Assembly (NCBI RefSeq): GCF_020618775.1
Contig: NZ_JAESVB010000025.1
Span: 1-41,128 of the forward strand
From: Acidisoma silvae
Lineage (GTDB): Bacteria > Pseudomonadota > Alphaproteobacteria > Acetobacterales > Acetobacteraceae
Direction of reading: 5' to 3'
Length of the DNA: 41,128 bases
Below are positions 16,898 through 24,526 of this stretch, in pieces. The translations under genes and the position numbers were made by a program. The number at the start of each line of letters is the position of its first letter. The stretch's first letter is position 1. The notes under the pieces are model-generated. The model made no database searches, was not told where the DNA came from, and saw only the letters and a program-made list of their open reading frames with translations.

Positions 16898-18190
16898 TCA
16901 TCGCAATCTGTCAGCGGTTCTCGTTGCCAGGCTGAGTGTCACGAAAAGCACAATTCCACCGAGCAGCCAAATGGAGACTATGGCTTTTTCATAGAAGGCC
17001 GCCAGACCGTCGCTTCCAGGATGAAGAAGCAGAACGAGAGGAGTGGCAAGCATCAGCCCAGCCACCGAAATCCAAGGCAGCTTGCCACCTCGCGTCGCTT
17101 GGCCGATGACGAAGGCTGCTGGAAGAAGCAGCCAGCAATAATAATGTGTCCAAGACAATGGGCTGCTAATCAGGCAAAGAACGATCACCGCTAGATACTC
17201 ATAGTTTTGTCGCTCAATCGCCCTTGTCGGATCCTGCTCGCGTCTAGGAATGACATTGCACCAGAAAAAGAACGCCAACAGTGCCAGCGTCCCACTAAGG
17301 GCTAAATACCTCGCCTCTGGCAGCGGAACGTAGAGTTGCCAATCCGCGAGCGGCGGTGCGGGCTCTCGAAGGCGGACCAGAAAGCTCTGCAGAGATTGCA
17401 CATTGAAGGCAGCTAGCGCATGGCTATTGAACGTTCTTATGTCGTCCTCATACCATTGCACGTGCAGTCCCCAGCCGAAGATGCCAACCGAAACCACGAA
17501 AGCAGCTAGGATAAGGCCAAAGAAACCCATCGCAGCCAAATAATTTCGCCGCAGAAGAAAATACGCGCCAAATAGCAACAAGGGTAATTTTACTAGGGCG
17601 GCAATACCAAGCAGAACGCCCGCAAGCAAAACGAGCTTTCGACGCAGCAGCCACAATCCGCCGGCTAGCATCGCCAGCACAATATGGCTCGTATTTCCAA
17701 GCTTGAGGCTATAGATGAGAGGACCATTGACGCTCATGGCGAGCAGTAGCCAAGCGCGGCCAATCGACGTCAATCGAGCAAGATCGACCATCAGTAGATA
17801 GGCAATGGCCAAGGCGCAGATACCGGTGAATGTAAACAACAAAGCTGCGATTTTCGCCGATACAACGGCGAATGGCGCAAAGAGCCAAGCCATTGCGGGT
17901 AGATTGACAAAGCCCCATATGCCTTTGTGAATAAAGGGAGAGAGCGACGCACCGTGCAGAACGGCGGCGCCTGCTGGATAATAGGCGCTCCGAAAATCCC
18001 AGAAGAGGGTCTGGGGGTCGCTGACAGCAAATCCTATCAAGCCGAATGTGACCGCAGCCACAACCAATATTAGGGCCCCTGGCTTCGCCCGGGCCCGGCT
18101 GAGCCAACTTTGGGCGGTCCAGTTCTCCGGTCTCCCCCGGCCGGCGCGCCACGGCAAAAGATGACTGAATGACGTCATGGTTCTTGGCAT
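16898..18190 (-). CDS. GT87-type (DUF2029) polyprenyl-phosphate-sugar-dependent glycosyltransferase
   Basis: The integral membrane protein has 430 aa and about ten helices. The family signature after the first helix is DFRSAYYPAGAAVLHG, matching the 'DfxxyYxAgxalltG' loop of GT87/DUF2029 enzymes, with the acidic residue predicted to be catalytic on the periplasmic side. Other segments are VNLPAMAWLFAPFAVV, KLGNTSHIVLAMLAGGLWLL and LISSPLSWTHYYCWLLLPA. GT-C enzymes of this kind take mannose or a pentose from a polyprenyl phosphate. It is the last gene of a minus-strand set UbiA, EamA, GT87, GT87 and starts 36 bp after the previous one. The ATG has an alternative five codons downstream. Confidence 0.82.
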   Translation of the reverse strand: MPRTMTSFSHLLPWRAGRGRPENWTAQSWLSRARAKPGALILVVAAVTFGLIGFAVSDPQTLFWDFRSAYYPAGAAVLHGASLSPFIHKGIWGFVNLPAMAWLFAPFAVVSAKIAALLFTFTGICALAIAYLLMVDLARLTSIGRAWLLLAMSVNGPLIYSLKLGNTSHIVLAMLAGGLWLLRRKLVLLAGVLLGIAALVKLPLLLFGAYFLLRRNYLAAMGFFGLILAAFVVSVGIFGWGLHVQWYEDDIRTFNSHALAAFNVQSLQSFLVRLREPAPPLADWQLYVPLPEARYLALSGTLALLAFFFWCNVIPRREQDPTRAIERQNYEYLAVIVLCLISSPLSWTHYYCWLLLPAAFVIGQATRGGKLPWISVAGLMLATPLVLLLHPGSDGLAAFYEKAIVSIWLLGGIVLFVTLSLATRTADRLR

Positions 18191-18226
18191 CTTCCAATAA
18201 GCGACAAAGACGATATGCAGCTGGAG

Positions 18227-19669
18227 CTAGCCAATGCCCTCACCGCTGGAAATCGGACCTGAAAGGGGATCCGAAGACAATGCCTGTCCGGCCGGAAAAC
18301 GGCTGTCCTTGTCACCCTGCGCTAGTGATAGGGAGACCACAATTGAAATAGTGAGCAGAATTATGGCGCCGAACAGGAGATAGCTTTGGAGTGGGTTTGC
18401 CACCGACCCTGCGGTCATATTAAGCCAAGGCATGAAGTTGGCCATAAGGCACCAGGCGACCGCAGTTACTGCCAAAAGATAGCGGCGTCGAGGCGCAAGC
18501 GCTTTGGCCATGATCCGATAAAGCATTACGCAGAAAATAGGCAATGTGATGCCGTAGTGATGCTCCCAGGCAATGGGCGACGCCATGGTAAAACACAAAA
18601 GAGCCACGCAGAGGTCAGTTATGTCAGCGCCACGACGCAGCCGGAGCGGCATCACGAGTGCTATCAGTATTAGAGCAGTGCTTGTTATCAGCGTCGTGAG
18701 ATACACGACGCCATCAAAAGGGGCGAAGCTATGCGCTTGCCATATCAAGCTGTCTCCATTGTGGAGTAGGCGGCTGGCAAGGCCGTTAAAAGATTGATTT
18801 GGAAAATAAACTTCGCCGTGGGCGGAGATAAAAGACAGAACCTTAAGATAAGCTAACGTATTGTGTATGCCATACAGCGCTGTCGTTGCAATTTCGAGAG
18901 GCAGGAATACCGCAAGAAAACCGAGACATATTTTGTATTCTTGCCAAGCAAGCGCCCATAGCAGAAGAAGACCAAGCTGAGGTTTCAGGGTGCAGATGAA
19001 TCCGATTAACATACCGGCGACAAGTTTATTGCCCCGCCAAAAGAACAAGCAGATCCACACTACCAGACAATCTATCCAAATCTGAATCTGCCCAAGTTGA
19101 ATCGCGCGCGTGATGGGATAAAAAGTAGCAACCGCAAGAAGCGTGCTCATGAGTGGCCAGAAAAACCGATGTCGAGTCCTCTGGGTCCCCGTCATGGCCA
19201 GCTGAAGGCATGCGTGCCTTGACAGCTTCCACAGTCCGACCACGAGAACGGCCATGCAGATCGAGTTGATGGCGTTGAGAAGTCGAGCCGAGACGGGCAT
19301 CAACCGGCTGAGCAGATCAAGTGGCAGAAGGCTTGATAGTGGGTATTGAAACTTGAGTCCGCGCTCAAAAAATAGGCTTTCATAGATATTCGTCGAGCCT
19401 TCATGCAGCAATCCGAGCGCCGCGGTCATGGCGTTCCAAGAGTCACCATGATTAGTCCCGGCCGGCAAGATGAGGTGATAGGCGAAAGAGAGTGGGTTTG
19501 CCGGTGCCAACGGACGCGCTTCTGGCCAAATATGCGCAAGTAAAATAGTAATCGAATAAAATACCACAGAAGAAAAGACTAAAAACATCGTGAGATAGAA
19601 AAAAAACGGTCGATTGATTGGTTTTTGTGGAGGTTCATGAAAAAAACCTAACAAAGAAATGGTCTTCAT
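18227..19669 (-). CDS. GT87-type (DUF2029) membrane glycosyltransferase, second copy
   Basis: The protein has 480 aa from the ATG at 19669. The frame extends to 19708, but that start would overlap the preceding gene, whereas 19669 has GGGCGGG just upstream and leaves a 10-bp gap. Multiple membrane helices are present. The periplasmic loop reads GDSWNAMTAALGLLHEGS and NIYESLFFERGLKFQYPLSS, equivalent to the 'D...A...G..iY......FqYPP' loop of the family. Later loops include PQLGLLLLWALAWQ and ASPIAWEHHYGITLPIF, the latter similar to SSPLSWTHYYCWLLLPA in the neighbour. The two GT87 proteins are clearly related but divergent, suggesting two successive or alternative transfers from the same kind of lipid donor. 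Confidence 0.82.
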   Translation of the reverse strand: MKTISLLGFFHEPPQKPINRPFFFYLTMFLVFSSVVFYSITILLAHIWPEARPLAPANPLSFAYHLILPAGTNHGDSWNAMTAALGLLHEGSTNIYESLFFERGLKFQYPLSSLLPLDLLSRLMPVSARLLNAINSICMAVLVVGLWKLSRHACLQLAMTGTQRTRHRFFWPLMSTLLAVATFYPITRAIQLGQIQIWIDCLVVWICLFFWRGNKLVAGMLIGFICTLKPQLGLLLLWALAWQEYKICLGFLAVFLPLEIATTALYGIHNTLAYLKVLSFISAHGEVYFPNQSFNGLASRLLHNGDSLIWQAHSFAPFDGVVYLTTLITSTALILIALVMPLRLRRGADITDLCVALLCFTMASPIAWEHHYGITLPIFCVMLYRIMAKALAPRRRYLLAVTAVAWCLMANFMPWLNMTAGSVANPLQSYLLFGAIILLTISIVVSLSLAQGDKDSRFPAGQALSSDPLSGPISSGEGIG

Positions 19670-19679
19670 CCCGCCCGCA

Positions 19680-20051
19680 TCACGCCCAAGCCACGACAAC
19701 GATGCCACCGATCACCAACAGCATTCCGAGAATACGCTGCATACCAAGGGTTTCGCCGAATAATGCGTAGCCCAAAAATGTCGTTAGAGCGATGCCGAGG
19801 CCGATGAAGGGATAAGCCTGGGATACGTCGATACGCCGCAATACACCGAGCCAGATGATTGTTCCAATGCCATAGAGCGCAAGCCCACCGATAACGCCGG
19901 GCGTAAATAATGCCTGGCTTAGCGACGTCAGGAGTCCAGCTTTTCCCGATGCCGATACAGTCGCGCTGCCGACACCGAATTTGAATGAAACCTGTGCAAA
20001 GGCCGACAGACAAACACTAAGTAGAATAAGAAAAAGTGTATTAAGGGTCAT
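19680..20051 (-). CDS. Small EamA/SMR-type membrane carrier, ArnE-like
   Basis: The protein has 123 aa and four predicted helices. It opens with LFLILLSVCLSAFAQVSFKF and closes with FGETLGMQRILGMLLVIGG. The block LRRIDVSQAYPFIGLGIALT is characteristic of the half-size EamA proteins that flip lipid-linked sugars (ArnE/ArnF for undecaprenyl-phosphate aminoarabinose). The start codon shares one base with the UbiA stop (TGATG), so translation is probably coupled. Given its position between a lipid-phosphate transferase and two GT87 enzymes, the likely job is moving the polyprenyl-phosphate sugar across the inner membrane (inference). Such proteins usually act as dimers; only one copy is present. 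Confidence 0.85.
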   Translation of the reverse strand: MTLNTLFLILLSVCLSAFAQVSFKFGVGSATVSASGKAGLLTSLSQALFTPGVIGGLALYGIGTIIWLGVLRRIDVSQAYPFIGLGIALTTFLGYALFGETLGMQRILGMLLVIGGIVVVAWA

Positions 20052-21574
20052 CAGCGTGCAATCCCTATCATATCCAAAGGCAGGCCCAAAGCCGCACCAG
20101 CCACGACCACAAGAACAAGGGCGACGACAATCCAGGAGACCCAGTCGGTCGCTGCATAGACAATCGGATCATCATGCATGTGGCCGCGCGTGGTTGAAAG
20201 CCAGAGACGGCATTGCCAAAATAGTGTGAGCGGAACAACGAACCACAGAAGCTGTGGTGTTCCATAATGAAGCATAGCGTCATCGCTCCGAACAAAAAGG
20301 GCCAAGACGATACTTGACGTAAAGGATGAAGCACATCCGAAGCTCGTCAGCATAGGTAGATCATCTGACAGATAGCCGCGTCGCGCGGCCTTTCCGGCTC
20401 CGCCCGCGCGCAGCACACCATCCATTTCGCCGGCTCTCTTTACGAGCGCGAGTGAGAGAAACAGAAACCCGGAAAACGCGAGAAGCCAAAGGGACACGTC
20501 ATATCCCGTAGCCACACCGCCGCCCAGCATTCGGATTGTGTAGAGAGTCGCCAATAAAAAGACATCGAGTATCGGAAACTCTTTGAGGCCGAGCGAATAG
20601 GCAACCGAAATGGCCGCATAGACTAGAATGATGACCTGTCCACCGACTGAAAGAGCGAGTGAAAATCCGAGCACTCCGCATAGGACGGCCAGCATCAGTC
20701 CTATTGGCAAGCCGAGCCGGCCGCTCGCGAAAGGCCGACGACATTTGCGTGGGTGCCGACGATCGGCCGCCAAATCTGAGATGTCATTAAGCAAATAAAT
20801 GCAGGAGGCCATTGCACAGAAGGCCAGAAACATGGCAAAGGCGTGAAGCCAAGTGGTTCGATTTTCTACGGCATGTGCCATGATCATAGGAACGAAGACG
20901 AGTACGTTCTTGCACCATTGATGTGGTCTCAATGCTTTCAAAGCATAGCGAAAGACCGACGCGCGACTGGCAAAACGAAAGTCGACATCGTCGAGTTTCC
21001 TGACCTTGGACTGGACCTGACCTTTGGCATTAACAACGATGGCACGCCTTGCCTCGCTCCACACGACGAGATCGTTCCTATCGTTTCCGGCATAGTCAAA
21101 GGCGCCCTTCCCAAAGTAATCGACAAGAAGGCGCGCCTTTTTTTTGCCTTTTAGATTGGTCTTGCCATCGGAACTCAAAACCAGATCGAAAATGCCCAGG
21201 TGACTAGCGACGGCACGGGCAAGCGTCTCATCGGCAGCTGTGACCAGGATGAGCCTTCTGCCTATAGTCTTCTGCTCTATCAAATATGCGATAAGTTCCT
21301 CATTGTAGGGCAAGATCGTCACGTCGATATTGGCGAGCTCTGCTACGCGTTGTTTCAAGATCGCACGGTTCAGAGTGAGCAGGCTTGGTAGAGCATTAAC
21401 CGCGCGCCTGCTCGTGAATAGTGAGACAAGCCCTTCGACAAGCAAATCCGTCCTGACAAGTGTCCCATCGAGATCGACACAGAGGGGTGTCGCATCGCTA
21501 GCCACAGGCGAAGGATCATTCGTGATTTGATCAAACAGAGCCGCCTGTCGTGCAGCACTAGGCAAGTCCAACAT
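20051..21574 (-). CDS. HAD hydrolase-UbiA prenyltransferase fusion (phosphoribosyl-polyprenol type)
   Basis: The protein has 507 aa from the ATG at 21574, which has GGAGG upstream; the longer frame to 21658 adds unstructured sequence. Residues about 30-200 form a HAD domain: DLDGT at 34-38, VTAADETLARAVA, GNDRNDLVVW. Residues about 215-507 form a UbiA domain with eight or nine helices. The first Asp motif is NDISDLAADRRHPRK (263-277), and the second region reads YSLGLKEFPILDV. The NDxxDxxxDxxHPxKxxRP form and the YSxxLKxxPxxD form match decaprenyl-phosphate phosphoribosyltransferase of actinobacteria better than the quinone enzymes. It may attach phosphoribose from PRPP to a polyprenyl phosphate, with the HAD half removing the 5-phosphate (inference). 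It heads a four-gene set with the carrier and GT87 genes. Confidence 0.85.
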   Translation of the reverse strand: MLDLPSAARQAALFDQITNDPSPVASDATPLCVDLDGTLVRTDLLVEGLVSLFTSRRAVNALPSLLTLNRAILKQRVAELANIDVTILPYNEELIAYLIEQKTIGRRLILVTAADETLARAVASHLGIFDLVLSSDGKTNLKGKKKARLLVDYFGKGAFDYAGNDRNDLVVWSEARRAIVVNAKGQVQSKVRKLDDVDFRFASRASVFRYALKALRPHQWCKNVLVFVPMIMAHAVENRTTWLHAFAMFLAFCAMASCIYLLNDISDLAADRRHPRKCRRPFASGRLGLPIGLMLAVLCGVLGFSLALSVGGQVIILVYAAISVAYSLGLKEFPILDVFLLATLYTIRMLGGGVATGYDVSLWLLAFSGFLFLSLALVKRAGEMDGVLRAGGAGKAARRGYLSDDLPMLTSFGCASSFTSSIVLALFVRSDDAMLHYGTPQLLWFVVPLTLFWQCRLWLSTTRGHMHDDPIVYAATDWVSWIVVALVLVVVAGAALGLPLDMIGIAR

Positions 21575-21777
21575 TGCTTTGAACCTCCGGTTAGGCGGTC
21601 TGGTTGAATTGATCAATTCATAACGAGAACGTGGGGCTAAGATCCAAGGTTCCTTCACAAAAATATAGCCAGTTTAAAAATTCTGGCGCTATAGCCACTC
21701 TGGCTTGGCATTATAGCCGCTACAGAGCGCCGCCCGTGATCTGGCTAGTCCTAAGGGCATAAAGCGGAACGATTGAT

Positions 21778-23052
21778 TTAGCCGGTCCTTGGGTAATCGT
21801 TCCGAGTGGGCCGAGATATTTTACGTCTTTTGTCAGGCGCAGACGGCAAGCAAGCAGCCGGACGCACCTGATTGAAGATGGCCTCAAAGCGAGCCGCAAT
21901 CTCGCTGATGACAAAATGTCGTTCTGCATAATCACGCCCAGACCGCCCGAGCCTTTGGCTAAAGGAGCTATCTTCGTAGAGGCGCCGGGCTTGTGTGACG
22001 AACCCAAGCCGGTCGAGCGGAGGCACAGAAATTCCGCCTTCGCTTTCGGCCAATATCGAGACGGAAAGGTTGCTGGATGGCGCCGACAGCAATATCGGGC
22101 GACCAGCACAGAGATAGTTTAAAAGTTTAGACGGTACGGCAAACTCTCCTGCATCCTCTTCCAGAAGAGCGACGAGCACATCGGCTGTTGCCAGCGTATC
22201 GGCTAGTTCGACTGCAGGCTGCAGCGGTAGTAGCCGCAAATTAGCCCTTGGGGCCGATTCCTGCTCCTTAGCCAGGCGTTGGGCGTTAACACCGGCTGCC
22301 ACGACGACGATTTCGACATCCGGATCGTCAGCGAATGCATCGGACAGTGCGAGGAGTAGAGCAGGGTCATGCTTAAGGGCTAGAGTTCCCGTGTACATGA
22401 AGACGAATTTTTCACCCAAGCCGATCTTTCGACGCCAAGCATTGTCACGATCGCCAGGGCGGATGAGGTCCACAGATCCCCAGTTGCGCATGATATGAAC
22501 GGCATCTCTGGCCGCAAGGCCGGAAGGCAGATGGAGTGCAAAGGCCGGACTAATCAATATGATTGCATCGCTTTTTTTTAATGTATCAATCTCAACTTTG
22601 CGATACCATTTAGAGATCATATCGCCCGCGCCCATCCAACGTCGAGCGAGAAGCTTTTGCATGGCCAATCCATAAAAATCCTGTACCCAGAAAACGAATG
22701 TGCCGCCATGCCTATGTGTAGCGGCTCGCAATGCGCGTTGAACATCAAGAGGTGAATTGCCAGAAACAACAATGTCTGGTGCAAACTTAGCGATCCGCCT
22801 TGCCGCGTGAACGGCGTAAATCTGGTCGGCGGCAAATCTGCGAAGCATTCGATCTTTCGTATAGCCCAAAGGAATATGTATCGCCTCGATAGAAAAACCA
22901 GAAGGATCATCGAATCGCAGATTTCTATCTCCTTTTGGTCCGGGATCATCTCCAAAATAGAAATGCCTCACTTCGTGTCCCAGACGCGCAAGCGCTCGTG
23001 ACAGGTCGAACTGAAATGGGTGACCAGCGTAATCATGAATGGCAACACGCAT
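21778..23052 (-). CDS. Family 4 glycosyltransferase, WbuB-like
   Basis: The protein has 424 aa and two Rossmann-like halves. The N-terminal half has HPFQFDLSRALARLGHEV and APDIVVSGNSPLDVQ. The C-terminal half has KFVFMYTGTLALKHDPALLL, DVLVALLEEDAGEFAVPSK and LLNYLCAGRPILLSAP. The acidic residues before PSK..YL.AGRP are the donor-binding motif of GT4 enzymes, and the overall layout is like fucosamine or N-acetylfucosamine transferases of the WbuB group. It is cytoplasmic or membrane-associated and should add one sugar to a lipid-linked repeat unit. AAGG lies 12 bp before the ATG. It is divergent from the epimerase gene, with 382 bp between them. Confidence 0.88.
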   Translation of the reverse strand: MRVAIHDYAGHPFQFDLSRALARLGHEVRHFYFGDDPGPKGDRNLRFDDPSGFSIEAIHIPLGYTKDRMLRRFAADQIYAVHAARRIAKFAPDIVVSGNSPLDVQRALRAATHRHGGTFVFWVQDFYGLAMQKLLARRWMGAGDMISKWYRKVEIDTLKKSDAIILISPAFALHLPSGLAARDAVHIMRNWGSVDLIRPGDRDNAWRRKIGLGEKFVFMYTGTLALKHDPALLLALSDAFADDPDVEIVVVAAGVNAQRLAKEQESAPRANLRLLPLQPAVELADTLATADVLVALLEEDAGEFAVPSKLLNYLCAGRPILLSAPSSNLSVSILAESEGGISVPPLDRLGFVTQARRLYEDSSFSQRLGRSGRDYAERHFVISEIAARFEAIFNQVRPAACLPSAPDKRRKISRPTRNDYPRTG

Positions 23053-23434
23053 AATGATATACCTTGTGATTTGCGGGATTGCTCTGCTCTGCCGTTTTCA
23101 ACACGCGAGTCTAAATCTAATCAGAAATCGTCTAGCTCTATATGGCTACTCGTCAAATCGAAAGGAAGATTGTTACGATCCCTGGGTTTGAGGCTGGACA
23201 GGTCACAGCTCATTGTCAATAGAGACAACATTTATCGAAAGTGTAGCATTTGAAACTAGAAAGTTCGAATTAGGTCTGAAGAAATTTAACTTGATCGGGA
23301 TGTCGTGAGATGTCCTGCAAACCACATTCGTAGATTTTTGTTGTGTTTTCATCGTTTCAAGCTGACCAAGAAAGTGTTCCTAGGCGAATGCTCGGCCAAG
23401 CACTCAGCGCGAGACCAATCTGGAGAATGAGCGA
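23053..23434. promoter_or_regulatory. Divergent control region between the two arms of the polysaccharide locus
   Basis: This gap separates the minus-strand glycosyltransferase from the plus-strand epimerase, so it must hold promoters in both directions. It is AT-rich. At 23213-23228 lies TTGTC, six bases, then GACAA, a short symmetric site that recalls the longer TTGTCAGG inverted pair at 16681-16707. No consensus -35/-10 pair stands out. A GGAG at 23422-23425 is the ribosome binding site of the epimerase. Confidence 0.45.
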
Positions 23435-24424
23435 ATGACTAAGTCTGTCCTCGTATGTGGCGCAGGTGGGTTCATCGGCGGCCACTTGGTCCGGCGCTTG
23501 ATGGAAGAAGGTTGCTGGGTTCGTGGTGTCGATAATAAGCGCCACGAATATTCATCGGCTCATCCGACCGAGTTCATGCTGGGTGATCTCTGTGACCAGC
23601 AGTTCGTGGCAAAGGTCGTCGACCGTGACTACGACGAGGTGTACCAGCTCGCAGCCGATATGGGTGGCGCCGGCTATATCTTCTCAGGCGAGAATGATGC
23701 CGCGATCATGCAGAACTCGGCCACCATCAATCTCAATATGCTGAATGCCTGTCATCGCAGAAGCATCGGGCGTATTTTCTATTCATCCTCTGCCTGCATC
23801 TATCCGGCACATAACCAAACTGACCCGGACAATCCCAATTGCGCCGAGGACTCGGCCTATCCTGCCGCTCCCGACAGCGAATACGGATGGGAAAAGCTTT
23901 TCAGTGAGCGCCTCCACATGGCTTACCGCCACAACTATGGAATGGATGTTCACGTTGCACGATATCACAACATCTTTGGGCCAGAAGGCACTTGGGCGGG
24001 TGGACGCGAGAAGGCGCCTGCAGCGATCTGCCGGAAGATAGCTATGGCATCGGATGGTGACGCGATCGAGGTTTGGGGTGATGGCTGTCAGACACGATCC
24101 TTCCTCTATGTCGATGAATGTGTTGAAGGAACATTGCGGCTGATGCGTTCCGATATCCGAGGACCGCTCAATATTGGTTCGGAGGAAATGGTCACGATCA
24201 ACCAGATGGTCGATCTTGTCGCAGACATTGCAGGCAAAAAAATCATCAAACGTCATATTGCTGGACCGCTTGGCGTGCGCGGCCGCAATTCCGACAACCG
24301 GCTCATACAGGAACAGCTGAACTGGGCACCAAGCGAGTCCCTTCGCGCTGGCCTGGAAAAGACCTATGCCTGGATTGCCCTGCAGGTTGAACAGTCGATG
24401 GCGCAGGTTGCAAAAGTGGCGTGA
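23435..24424 (+). CDS. GDP-mannose 3,5-epimerase
   Basis: The enzyme is an extended short-chain dehydrogenase of 329 aa. The NAD site is GAGGFIGG (9-16), followed by ADMGGAGYIF, SSSACIYPAHNQ, GPEGTWAGGREKAPAA, GDGCQTRSFLYVDECVEG and GVRGRNSDN. Every catalytic residue known from the plant enzyme is found at a constant offset of 24: C121 (145), Y150 (174), K154 (178), K193 (217) and R282 (306). It should convert GDP-D-mannose to GDP-L-galactose, with GDP-L-gulose as a side product. In this locus the product is presumably a sugar donor for the polymer, not a precursor of vitamin C. A good ribosome binding site (TGGAGAA) precedes the ATG. It is the first gene of the plus arm. Confidence 0.93.
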   Translation: MTKSVLVCGAGGFIGGHLVRRLMEEGCWVRGVDNKRHEYSSAHPTEFMLGDLCDQQFVAKVVDRDYDEVYQLAADMGGAGYIFSGENDAAIMQNSATINLNMLNACHRRSIGRIFYSSSACIYPAHNQTDPDNPNCAEDSAYPAAPDSEYGWEKLFSERLHMAYRHNYGMDVHVARYHNIFGPEGTWAGGREKAPAAICRKIAMASDGDAIEVWGDGCQTRSFLYVDECVEGTLRLMRSDIRGPLNIGSEEMVTINQMVDLVADIAGKKIIKRHIAGPLGVRGRNSDNRLIQEQLNWAPSESLRAGLEKTYAWIALQVEQSMAQVAKVA

Positions 24425-24526
24425 ATCACGGCGTTATCTAATGAGATTGACGAGAAGTTTTTGACAGTTCTTCCTGCGGACAGCGTCCAGCAGGTCGGTT
24501 GACGCCGAGCAACTAAGGACAGACGG

